A stretch of DNA of 64,000 bases from Mortierella sp. BCC40632 (Eukaryota > Mortierellomycota > Mortierellomycetes > Mortierellales > Mortierellaceae). The notes beneath the pieces are model-generated. The model saw only the letters and a list, made by a program, of their open reading frames with translations. It ran no database searches and was not told the DNA's origin. The DNA lies in NCBI GenBank assembly GCA_011634665.1, contig WAEK01000008.1, forward strand, positions 2,101,501 to 2,165,500. Reading direction: 5' to 3'. The position numbers and the translations under genes are program-made. Shown in pieces: positions 40,869 to 51,537 of this stretch (positions are counted from its first letter, which is position 1; the number at the start of each line of letters is the position of its first letter).

Positions 40869-43800
40869 CTAACTTTTATGCTTCCTAGATCCAGAACTCG
40901 AGGAACCGGGTTTGGGTGGCAATGGAATAGGCTTGTGAGGGAGTGGTATCGGCGTCCTTCCTGAATTCTTGGCCTTGGACCCACTACCACCACCACCACT
41001 ACCACTACTGCTACTGCCACCCCCAGAGGAAGCTGCTGCCGTTGGGGATGAGGACAATGTCTTGCTCGTCGAGGACAAAGGTCGATGGTGTCCTGATGAT
41101 CCCGAGTGAGTCTTGGAAGAGGACGTTCCTCCATGTGACCTCGACGTAGAACTGGATCCATGGGATTTAGAGGTTGATGTCGTAGTAGCTCCTTGATCTG
41201 CAAGCCTTCTTGATTCACCAGAGACAACTGGTGGCGGTGGAGGTGGCGATTGTGGAGGAGGAGGAGGCGGTGGTGGTACAGGTATAGAGTCTGCAGAGGG
41301 TTCTGGTGGAGGAGGTGGAGGAGATGAAGGTGGTGGGCATGGAGGCGACACCTGTGGGTCACTACTGGGTTCCTGAACAATTGAGGATGTTGCTTCAACA
41401 CCATCATGTTGTGCCTCGGGCTCAATTGTGGGTTCTGTCGATGACAACAATGGTGAATCCAAGGACGTCATGTCTCTCTCTACTACTTCAGTCGCTGGTG
41501 CAGAAATCTTGGAATCGGACATTGGTTCCTGATCCGACACTTCTGTCCTAGAGACTGGCGGAGAGTCCGCTTGGGATGGCTGCTGATGACTGTCGGACAT
41601 TGTCATGGCCAAAGAGGACGTCGAGGCACTGGTTGTCTGTGGCTCTGATTCTGGCCCTGGTTCTTGTCCTGACTCTTGCCCCGATTCTTGCTCTGGCTCT
41701 TGTCCTGGTTCTGGAGGCTTTTGAGAATCTGCACTCGACTCGAGATGTTCGCTATCCTGCTTCTTTCCATCCTGTCGGTCTGGAACACTACCCAATGTGG
41801 CTGTTGTCACCATCTCTGGCGATGCAAGAGAAGCCGAGGACCGCGTTGCACTCGTAGGGGTCGTGCTGACAGATGAACAAGTCGAAGACGATGGTAAGCC
41901 TGGTGGGGAGGTGGAGATAACAGGCTTCTGGGAACCAGATCCGAGCACGGGAGAAGATGACGACGAGGACGTGGCAGGAGCTACTTTGGTAGAGGACGAA
42001 GTTCGACCTCCAAGTCCCTGTTTAGGGGTCGGCGGAAGTGGGTGGTGCAGATGAGGCGGTGGCGGCAATGGATGATGCATCTGGGAATGAGCGCTCGATC
42101 CTGTGTTTGAGTGGCTAATAGTCGAATGCGGAGGCTCATGGTCGTGAGCCACAGTTCCTGACCCACGGCTAAAGCTGTTGCTCCGTCCACTAGAGGCCGC
42201 GGTCGACGTAGTCGCGTGAGAAGTGACACTTGCTCCTGCATTTCCTCCACTCGATGTGCTGCTCGTTGCTGTCACAGACGTAGCCCGTGAGTGGCTCGCC
42301 CTTCTACTGAGCGACGATGTCGACGCCTTTGGAGTCGGCTTTGGAGGCAACGGGACAACACCTGGTCTTGGCGGGAGAGGCACGGAGTGATGAACAGATC
42401 GCTTAGAGTGAGAACTTGGCGGCGAGTGACGTCCATGACCCGAAGAGGTCGAGCTCCTGTGATCGGACGAGCTAGGTTCCTTTCGTAAGGATGAGGAGCT
42501 TCCCGTGCCATGACCCGCCGAAGACCGCGAAGATTCCGAGCCAGCCACCTTGGTAGATGAGGTACTGGAGGACTGGCCACTGTGTTTATCGCGATTGCGA
42601 GGCTCTAAATCCATGCCGACTACTGTATCCTTTGCGCTATGCTCGCCTTCACCTGGTGCTACCACTTCAGATAAATTAGGGCTGCTTTGAACATCCTCCA
42701 TGGTAACATCCTCACTCATATCCGACTTGGACTTTGTGCCTTCCTGCCTTACATCTCTCCTATGTGCTTCTGCGTCAGAAGCCATCTCAGTACCATTCGT
42801 GGAAAGGGTCTCGTCTTCGTCCATAAACTCACTATGCTCATTGTGCACAGACTCTTCTTTGGACCCGGCTGTCTCTGCGTTCTTTTCTCGAAGGGATTTT
42901 TTAGCCAGCTTCCTGGCTCTCCTCCCGTCACCCTCGCGATCGCGTCCATCTGATTCCCCACCAGAGCTCGAGGGTGGACTTGACAAGGACGAGTTCGAAT
43001 CCATACTCTGTCGATGCTTGCTTCGTTTCTTTGGTGTCACAAGCTTTGAGGAACCCTCTCCTCGGCCAGAGCTGGACAGCCTAGAGAGATCGGGTGTTGA
43101 TTCTGCGGACGAAAATGGGTTTGTCTCCTGTTTGACGGAAACGTCGATTCCATTACTACCAGAGGCTACCTTATCCTTGTTCACTGCTGAAGATCGTCGA
43201 GCCGAATCCGACCGAGGCTCTGCTTTGATCTTTGTCGTGGAGACGCCATCCTTGGAGGTCTTTTCTTTGGAAGAGACAGGGTCCATGCTCCGAGAAGGCG
43301 ATGTAGCTGCTGCTCTGGACGATCCTGCGTCCGATGCGTGTGCTGTTGTGGCGGAACGGCGGTCGTTTGCTGTCTGCTTATCATAACTCGAGTGTGGTTT
43401 CTTGGAACTCTTGGAGTCCTTTTTCTTGTCACTCTCTGGACTAGCCTCTTTATCTACCTCACCCAAGGACAAGCCAGACTCGATTAACGGTCCACACATG
43501 CCACATATTGAACCACAAACCTATGCTAACAGAGGAAACAAGAGTTCAAAAAAAAAAAAAAAAAAAAAAAATAACACGAAATGAAATAATAAAGCGTACC
43601 AGCGGGCAAATTTTCCTTGACAATAGTCATCAACGTGTTTTCGATCTTGCCCATGTACTGAGATGGCTGCAGGAGCGAATCGACAAACAACTGGACCTTC
43701 TTGTACTCGGGTGATCTAGCAAGATGCCAGGGCACAATCGAGGATTAGTGTCAGAGCTGAAATATATGAATCCACTTGGGAGTGCTCGGGTACTCTAGAG

Positions 43801-44183
43801 CGGTTCAATGTAGAAGGGCTTACTTTGAAATGCGCTCGGCCATGAGCTGATGGAACTCGGATCGATCGCGTTGCAGTAGACTGGGGTCCTCATCGATGCA
43901 AGTTTGGAGAATGTCGGCCAGCTGAAGCGAGAACTGTTGCCCTGCGGACTAGATGCATGGAAGCATGGTGATTTCCTGGTTAAGATGGCGCATTCCCATT
44001 TTTATATATATAATATATAAATATTTATATATTTTTTCTTTTTGACGATAGGGGATTATGCGGAGCAAATGGATGCAGAAGGAGATGACTCACGCTGCTT
44101 TGAAAGTCATTCAGTAGATTCTTCCTGGTGCTGTCAAAGTCTCCGCGCCTCTTGAAGAGCGCTGCCAGTTCTTCGGGAGTCAT
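40869..44183 (-). CDS. SHG1/BOD1-domain protein, putative COMPASS subunit with long disordered tail
   Basis: Exons are 44094-44183, 43824-43948, 43600-43715 and 40869 to about 43435, closing to 965 residues. The first 110 residues match the Shg1/BOD1 family: LAALFKRRGDFDSTRKNLL, DILQTCIDEDPSLLQRDR, MAERISKSPEYKKVQLFVDS and SLLQPSQYMGKIENTLMTIV. In yeast Shg1 belongs to the Set1 H3K4 methyltransferase complex; that role here is by homology. The remaining 850 residues are disordered. They contain Ser/Lys-rich stretches, basic patches (PKKRSKHRQ, RRARKLAKKS), an EPGQEPEQESGQESGQEPG repeat, long proline runs, and the recurring motif PLPPKP twice, with the variant PLPHKP. The last acceptor is inferred from phase: CCAG at 43436 or AAAG nine bases upstream. 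An open frame up to 43499 starting MCGPLIES does not fit phase. Confidence 0.8.
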
Positions 44184-44798
44184 GAGCGGCAACTATTCTC
44201 GTCTGGTTGCTGGCCGCGACGAATGGATGCGCTGTCGTTCAGGTCGAGTCGTGAAAGGACTGTGGCGAGGGTCATCAATGCAGCGAGCAGGACAAAGATG
44301 GAGGCCGCCTCCAAGAAGGTGGATAATGCGGCAAAAGAGATGACCGTTTGATGGATGAGTGAGACTGTCTGAGAGAATGAGAGAGTGAGTGCAGCCGTGA
44401 TATCGGGCTAGACAGGATGATGAACACTAGGGGATAAGAGAATGAGAAGAGAGAGAGAGAAAGAGAGAGAAAGAGAGAAAGAGATGGAGAAAAAGATAGA
44501 GAGATAGACAAAGGAAGAGAGGAAGAGATAGAGAAGAAAAGAGAGAAAAGAGAGAAGTTGCAAAGAGAGAGAAAGAGCGTTCAGGGAAGGCGGTGTTGAC
44601 GGCTCGTCGCGGCGCGCTCAACCCTGACCACAACAATCTCTAAATTGGAGCAGTCCTACGGCCGTTAACCCGTGGGCAAGATTTAACAATGCTCAGGGTG
44701 TGTGTATCTATTCAAAATGTGTACACCCAAGAGAAGAGACATCTAAGACAGTCTACAGGGCATTGGAACTACGTATTTCGGAGTACCAACTACCACCA
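44184..44798. other. Intergenic, SHG1-gene promoter
   Basis: Includes a GA-rich block (44440-44580), which is CT-rich on the coding strand of the upstream minus gene. No gene seen. Confidence 0.7.
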
Positions 44799-47136
44799 CT
44801 AACTTGAGAACCGCCTTCCTGTCGACAAAAAGACAAACGCTGCACTCCCAACAAGATACAAGAAGCTGACCATGCCCCAGATCACGGTCCAGCGATTTGA
44901 TCCCTTGTTATCAAGAATCATCCCGACAAGAAGTACCCCTATCAGACCAGGAATATTGCCTGCCGTATTCCCGAGTGAAAAGATAAAGCCGGCGTGCTGC
45001 GGTGCAAAATCATGCTAATCTCCCCATGATCAGAGTTTTTTTTTTTTTTTTTTTTTTTTTTGCATGTTAGTAAGACAAGATATTGGAAAGGGAACCAAGA
45101 GCAGCCATATAGACAGAAAAGAAAAGAAAAGAAAAAAAGTACCTGGTATGCAGAAGCACCGATCATCGTGAGTCCATTTAGAGTCATGCCAATCGTGATC
45201 AGAATCATGGCCACAGACGCTGTTGGTGCAAAAGAAACGGCAAGGAGCAAGAATATACCAAGCCCAATACTTCCGACTGCCTGTCCAAAGCGTCTCACCG
45301 AAAGCGGAGAACACTTCCAGTCTCGGATAGCCTTGTCACCAATAAATCCAGAAGTGAGCCCCATGATACCCTGCATGATTGAAGGCAAGACTGGGGGTGG
45401 GGGTGATGTATCGAGCTGTTAATTTGCTGTGGGCTACCTAACTAATTCTTTCCAATCAACTGTCAAGGAACCAGAGACCAACGAACCTGCATAATACCCA
45501 ATCTTGCTGACATCAATGCCGTAGTGGTCGAGATAAAAGGTTGGGATCCATGATTGAAATATAAAGAACCCAAACGAGTTGCAGAACTAGTATCCCATTC
45601 CGTATTGAGATATTAAAACAGAGCAATCGTCAGATGAAACGCTCTTTTACCAAGCGGAGGAAATCTTTCTTAAACCCAAGCTATTACAAATACTGGATTT
45701 GATCTCTTACCTGAGAGATGAGGATTGCCCAAACTTCTCGACGTTTCAGTAGCTGCTTCCAGGGGGTGCTCGGTTTACTTTCATGGATATTGGTGGGACA
45801 GTCCGTTTTTTGGGTTGAACTTGAGCCAGTGACATCAGATGTTCTTGGAGAGCTTGGTTGCTCATCCAAGGGTAGTCGGCGATAGGATACGGATCCACTG
45901 TCGATTTCTATGTCTCTAACTTGATTCGTCTCATATCCTCCTTCGTTCTCAGAACTCATCCTTACATGCGCTTGCTCGTTAGTGTGATCGACAGCATCGC
46001 TTTCCAGTCGAAGCTGAATCCAGTCAGCCTCTCTCTTTGAAATCCATGGACATTTAGAGGGTGTACTCGCTCCCAAGAACTATACCAAAAGAGTCATAGT
46101 TCACTTGATTAGAATTCGTCGCCCACGGTATATTCTATAGCTTCTCTTTCTTTTTGCATTTGGGGTCCCTACCTGCCAACCAACAATCCAAATAACGCCA
46201 AGACCACCAAAGAACCAAAAGACGCCCCGCCAGCCCCAGGATGAACCCACAAGAGCCGAAGAGACTGGCAATGCAAGTACTGGTCCCATGTATGCAAAGG
46301 CTGTCACTGTTGCTACGGCTGTAGATCGTTCATTCGGGGGTGACCACTTTCCAATCATGGAATGAATAGAAGGGAAAGCGACACCTGGAGTGGAAAGAAG
46401 GGTAAGAATTATCCGTGGAATGTTGTTTAAAAATATTAGCTTCACAAAGTTTTCGTCTGGCCATTCTGTCAAGACAGCTTGAAATGTGAGAGGACCTGCC
46501 TTCTCCGAGCCCAAGGACAATGCGAGATGCCACCAGCCAGATAAATCCTGCCTGAGTGGCAATTGGCGCCAAGAGAGTACAAACAGTCCATACAATGGCA
46601 CCTAAAGCAGGACGGATAAAAAATGACAGAGACTTGGGTTAGAAACAAAGAGTCAAAGAAGAAGAAGAAGAAAAAGGTATGGACACACACCACACAGACA
46701 CATGACAATGCACACTATCACCCTTTATCGCTTTCGTCTTACCAGTAGTCAACACTCGCTTGCCACCATAACGATCTGCCAGGGTACCTCCAAGGATGGG
46801 TGTCACGATATATCCCATAAAGAAGGCTGAAAGCACTAAACCCTGCTGTTCTTTTGAATAGCTAAACTCTTTTGCGATCGCCACAACCGCCACAGCCATG
46901 TTGGATCGGTCTAAACATCAGGGTGAAGAAGGGATGATGTGTGTGTAAGAGAGTGAGTATCACACCAACGAGCGACAAGGGAAACTGCTGTCTATCCTTT
47001 GAGGTAAGAAAAGGAAAGGACGATAAAAAAAAAAAATACCAGCATAGGCAATGAGCATTCCCATGCCACATGTCACAAGAAACCAGGACCTTCCTGGGAT
47101 TTCCTTGAACATTTGTATTGGCGAGACAATGCGCAT
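44799..47136 (-). CDS. Major facilitator, SLC17/PHT4-type anion or phosphate transporter
   Basis: Twelve-helix MFS carrier. Exons are 47040-47136, 46743-46910, 46500-46601, 46173-46384, 45711-46079, 45487-45586, 45143-45390 and 44799-45014, closing to 503 residues. TM1 is followed by DRSNMAVAVVAIAKEF, the SLC17/PHT4 signature. The MFS loop 2-3 motif is GGTLADRYGGKRV. Other typical segments are VASRIVLGLGEGVAFPSIHS, IGKWSPPNERSTAV, and QHAGFIFSLGNTAGNIPGLI near the end. The central loop (exon 5) is about 100 hydrophilic residues. Family members carry phosphate, glutamate, ascorbate or organic anions; the substrate cannot be read from sequence. Intron 3 has a GC donor (46498-46499). Start at 47136 (MRIVSPIQMF). 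Confidence 0.88.
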
Positions 47137-47343
47137 GGTGGACAAAGGAATGAAGATGGAGCGTTTGAAATGAAAAAAAAAAAAAAAAGGCTCCTGCTCT
47201 CTCTCAAGTGACGGGGTACTAAAAATACGAGGTGGGGAAGAGGAAGAAAGAGGGGGAGAGGGGGAGTGCAGAGAGAAATCTTCAGGGCCAGAGCAGAATT
47301 GACTAACGATGCATAATGTGGTCAGAAATGGAACATGACCCCC

Positions 47344-47382
<39 letters not shown>

Positions 47383-47940
47383 CCCAAAAATCGAAACACG
47401 GCCTGGTTTCTGTCGCGTCCCCCGTCTCCTTGGGATTGTTTGTAAATCCGTGCTTGGGCGTTGTCGCCACCAAAAACGACTCGCTCAGGTGCATGATATC
47501 CCTGGAATCCCCTCTTCTAATTCGACAATTCGACCAACTCCCCCCCCCTTCCCCAAGCAAAGAGGATATGTTTTTGGTCCTGCCGCTGATGGTATCTCAG
47601 TCAAGACGAAATATACTCTCTCTTCCTTTCTTTCTTTTACAACTTTCTCAGGTCATATACAAGCCCATAGCTAGGCTCCATGTGTTTTAACCTGTGGCAG
47701 ATTGACTGCAGGGCAGGGACGATCCCTTTCTTTCTTTTCTTTTTTTCTTTTTTTTTTAATCAAGCATTATCCTTGGTCTCCTGTTGTTCTAGTCATAGTT
47801 CGACACATCGTGCAACCGCATCACCTCATTCCAATCCTAATCATTCACAGAGACATAGAGATCAATATTCATTAAACAGCTTTTCCTCCTCCCCTCTCTT
47901 TTTCTTCTTCTTTTTCCTCTATCAAAGACTCCACACACTA
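47137..47940. other. Intergenic, transporter promoter and GPT2 3' region
   Basis: Contains an A-run near 47174, GA-rich sequence to 47280, a CT tract 47349-47378 and T-rich sequence around 47730-47755. No gene supported. Confidence 0.65.
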
Positions 47941-50231
47941 TTAACCCATGGATGTAACACATACCTTTCTTCTACGACGCTTGATCGAGAAATAACTACC
48001 AGAGAGCTTTCCGATCCAGCCAGCATCGGCTTCTCGAGTTTTGTTCTCTTTGATCAGATCCTCGGGATCTTCGGGTAAATTCAATGTATCCACCGCAAAT
48101 CGATGCACTCGCTCCAAAAGTGCAAGACGCGATTCTCGGAGACAATACATGGCATCCTCGGTCATAAAAAAGAGTCTCAAAAGACTGATAATCGACTTTA
48201 GATTGTGGATAAGGTCTTCTAGCCAACGAATTGTCCTGAGAGAGGGGGAAAGTAAGGAGAATGGTTGTTAGCTCAATATATGTCATTCTAGAAAAGAAAA
48301 GAAAAAAAAACAAGGGAGGGAATGACAAAAGTGACCATGCCGTGGGTACACTCCACTTACAGCCACATCAGAATCACAATTCCTGGTCCCGTCACAGCGG
48401 CCAGTGGCAAGGTAACAAGAACCCAAAATCCCCAAATCAATGGCAAAAAGAATGTCGAAATCATCAACTTGTACTGAGCAATCTCATCCAAATTGTCCTC
48501 CAACAATCCCTTTTTGCGGATCAATCTTTCCTTGTATCTATTTTGAATAAAGAAGAAGAAGAAGAAAAGATCATAGGGTATTGTCAGCGAGCGGAAACCT
48601 TTTTGGCCCCTCCTGAAGATCGTCCAAATATTTCAGAAAAAAAAAAAAAACATTACTTGACAGCAATGAAAACTGGTGCCCAAAGAATCAATCCTGGAAT
48701 GCAAATAGTTGACAGGATACAGGCAAGGAGGAACCGTTGCAAGAACTTTCCGACAAACACAGGTCCTGAGGGCTTTCCTTGCTTTATACGGTAATCCTTC
48801 AAATGGTAATAATCCAGCTGATCTTGATAGCCCTAGTAAACAAAAATAAAACCATACAACAACAATAATAATAAAAATGATAATATGATGTTAGGACCCG
48901 GGTTGATGTGTCGACTCGCTAACATTGATCCATCTCCACACTAAAAAAGAAAAAAGGGGGGGGGAGCTTTACCGCCAAATCCTCCGCAAGCTCATCAATC
49001 ATAGCCAATGTCTTTTGGTCTACACTCGACACCTGAGCCTCCTCAATCGTCTTGCTCTCATTCTTCTCCCCTTGTTCTCGCTTTTGTTGTTGTCGGATCT
49101 GTTGGTGTTGACCAAAGGCCGCCACAAACTTGCGTGTCAATCGCACATATTGACCCAACGAGATTCGTGTCCCCAAATGTCCCGCATACAACTTTCGTGC
49201 CACATGTCCAATTCGCACCGTGTTCCAATCCTGAGCATCCAATAGATTCGATCGGACTGTACTCTCGAGCAACTCGGTCAATTTCCGAACAGCCTCGGTT
49301 CTTTCTTCCTTATTGGATGAAAACAACTGAGGATCTTGTTGTGGGGTCACCACGACCGGTGGATGAAAGGTGACCAGAACATCAGACCTAAACTTTTCTC
49401 GGTGTAGATAGTTGATCGATGCTGTCATGAGCGTCAAACTAAAATCATCTCTGTCCTGATACTTGGAGAGTGTCTAATTGTAAGGGAAAGGAATGGCAAA
49501 AAAGAAGTATCGTTGGTGAGCAGGTAAATCAACTTCTTCTAAACACTTCAGACTCGGTTCATTTTTTCTCCTCATCCATTGCAAGTCTTTTCGTACATCG
49601 CTTGCGATCCTTGCAACACCGGCCTTGAATGGGGCCAATTGAGGGTGATATCGAGATATTCCCTCTGGAAACATGCTGCACGGACCCATTGCATCCCAAA
49701 TAAATCCATGGTCGTGAATCAAAATTTTTTTTTTTTTGCGCGTGAAAATAAAAAGAGAAAAAGGTAGTGTTCGGTCAGCAAAAAACATGACAGTATCAAA
49801 TACAACGTAAACAACAACAGTTCAGTCCTTCCTTTCTCACCCTCCTCCTCCTCCTCCTCCCCACACATACAAACACCCCTTTGTCTTTGAAGAAGGGGGA
49901 GGGGGGCCATGCCGCGGGGGTTCTTCTACTCTTTTCCTCCTGTCTGCATGCGACGATTGGGTAAAGAAACTTACAAACCAACCAACAAAACACACGCACG
50001 TATGCACACGGATACACACACAAACACACACGCACACGCACACGCACACGCACACGCACACGCTTGGCACTTGCTCGCGCATTGCCCCAGTGAAACCTAC
50101 CATACACAACTTCCCGCACCAAGACTTGTGATCAGGGCGCTCATGGCATCTGAATTGTCCACCTTCTGATGATCATAATCCTTACTGCGCTTGATGGGTA
50201 TCGTTCCTGCGCCTTTGATGATATAGCTTTT

Positions 50232-50280
<49 letters not shown>

Positions 50281-51174
50281 TAGTAGTATTAGTAGTGTTG
50301 GTGGTGGTAGTAGAAATTAAAAAAGAACGAGAAGAACGGTAGGATGTGAGCATGGATCGGAAGGTGAAGTGGGAGGAGGGGGAGCGAGAGAGCTCGAAAT
50401 TAAAAATAAAAGAAAAAATTGAAAGAACGAGAGTGAAAGTGAGACCGGAGTCCTACCTAAAGACTCCCGGCTTGTGCCAGAAAGTATCCTTGGCCGTTAG
50501 ACGCACCATGGAACGGCTCTTGGGCGGGACGGTAGCAAGGATCGCAATCGCGTCTGTCAAGCTGTTGCTGTGATTTGCGACTTTTTTTTTTTCAAGAAAA
50601 AAAAAAAAAGGTGGAATGTTACTCAAGTGGTAGTAACGTTCCTGACACACAACCAATGCTCGTCTGCTGGCGTCACTCTACCCCACTTTTCTCCTCAGAG
50701 AGATCGTGGGAGGAAGGTTGCATGAGAATGAAAGAAAATACCCTCCCCCCCCCCTTTCTCTCTCACACACACACATATATATATTTACATACCAAGAATT
50801 GCAGGATAATTGTCTGGTGCAATGTTCTCCGTTCCTTCCACTTCAACATGAGCATAAAACGAATGAAGACACATATTGAAAAAGAATCGGATAGCACGAT
50901 AGATATGCGTGGGTTGATCGGAAGCAGTGGTCGAAAAGTCATAACCATTGACCGTCGATGTCTTGGACCCGTCGTCACTGCTCACACTTCCTTCGTGGTT
51001 GTCAGAGACGTTGCCATTGTCTTGGTGGTGGTTTGAAGATGTTGCATTGGTCACGACTGCTGGGTGTTCATCCGTTGTGGTGCCATTGGCATGAGTCGCC
51101 TGATCCTCTGTGGCATTGACAGATGTGCCATTCTCATGTTTCTTGGATCCCTTTCGTTTGTGAGGTTTTGCCAT
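47941..51174 (-). CDS. Glycerol-3-phosphate/DHAP acyltransferase, Gpt2/Sct1 type
   Basis: ER-membrane enzyme that makes lysophosphatidic acid, the first step of phospholipid and triacylglycerol synthesis. Exons are 50793-51174, 50457-50580, 50101-50226, 49597-49675, 48973-49473, 48657-48832, 48361-48537 and 47941-48235, closing to 619 residues. The N-terminus is Lys-rich, then Asn/Ser/Thr-rich. Acyltransferase motif I is PAILVANHSNSLTDA across a splice junction, motif II is GAGTIPIKRS and motif III is MFPEGISRYHPQLAPFKAG. TLMTASINYLHREKFRSDV and VTFHPPV match the Gpt2 C-terminal part. Two hydrophobic stretches (LLACILSTICIPGLILWAPV and TFFLPLIWGFWVLVTLPLA) anchor the C-terminal half. The protein ends in SIKRRRRKVCVTSMG. 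Intron 2 carries a trinucleotide repeat. Confidence 0.92.
50232..50313. repeat. (TAG)n trinucleotide repeat in GPT2-type intron 2
   Basis: About 80 bases of TAG on the plus strand, so CTA/TAC on the coding strand. It ends only a few bases before the 3' splice site at 50227. Confidence 0.9.
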
Positions 51175-51232
51175 TGGTGGAAAAAAAAAAAAAAAAATGG
51201 AGTTTGGTCAAAGGAGGAAGTTCCGAGTTGGG

Positions 51233-51273
<41 letters not shown>

Positions 51274-51537
51274 TCTGTCCTTTTATGGCCCTCTCCCCCG
51301 CACAGCATCATGTGATATTGCTCCAAAGGTGAAACATTGAGGGTTGTTGTTGTTGTTGTTTAGCAGTAGGGCCAAGGTAATGATTACGCGGATTAAGTCT
51401 ATAGGTGTCTGGTGGTGACGGTATCTAGTCTACAAATGATGTATGTGTATATCAGTATTCTATAAAGGGGGGGTGTAGTTGGAGTAAATAAATATAAAAG
51501 CTAGTTTTTTTTTTTTTTTTTTTTGGTCTAGTTCGTT
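51175..51537. other. Intergenic, GPT2-type promoter and RasGEF 3' region
   Basis: Holds runs of about 18 and about 37 A on the plus strand (near 51180 and 51234), and TTG repeats near 51341-51361. No gene. Confidence 0.7.

Noticed and set aside
43436..43499. Exon start MCGPLIES for the SHG1-gene last exon
   Set aside because: No acceptor in this part restores the phase left by exon 3. AG sites at about 43436-43445 do.
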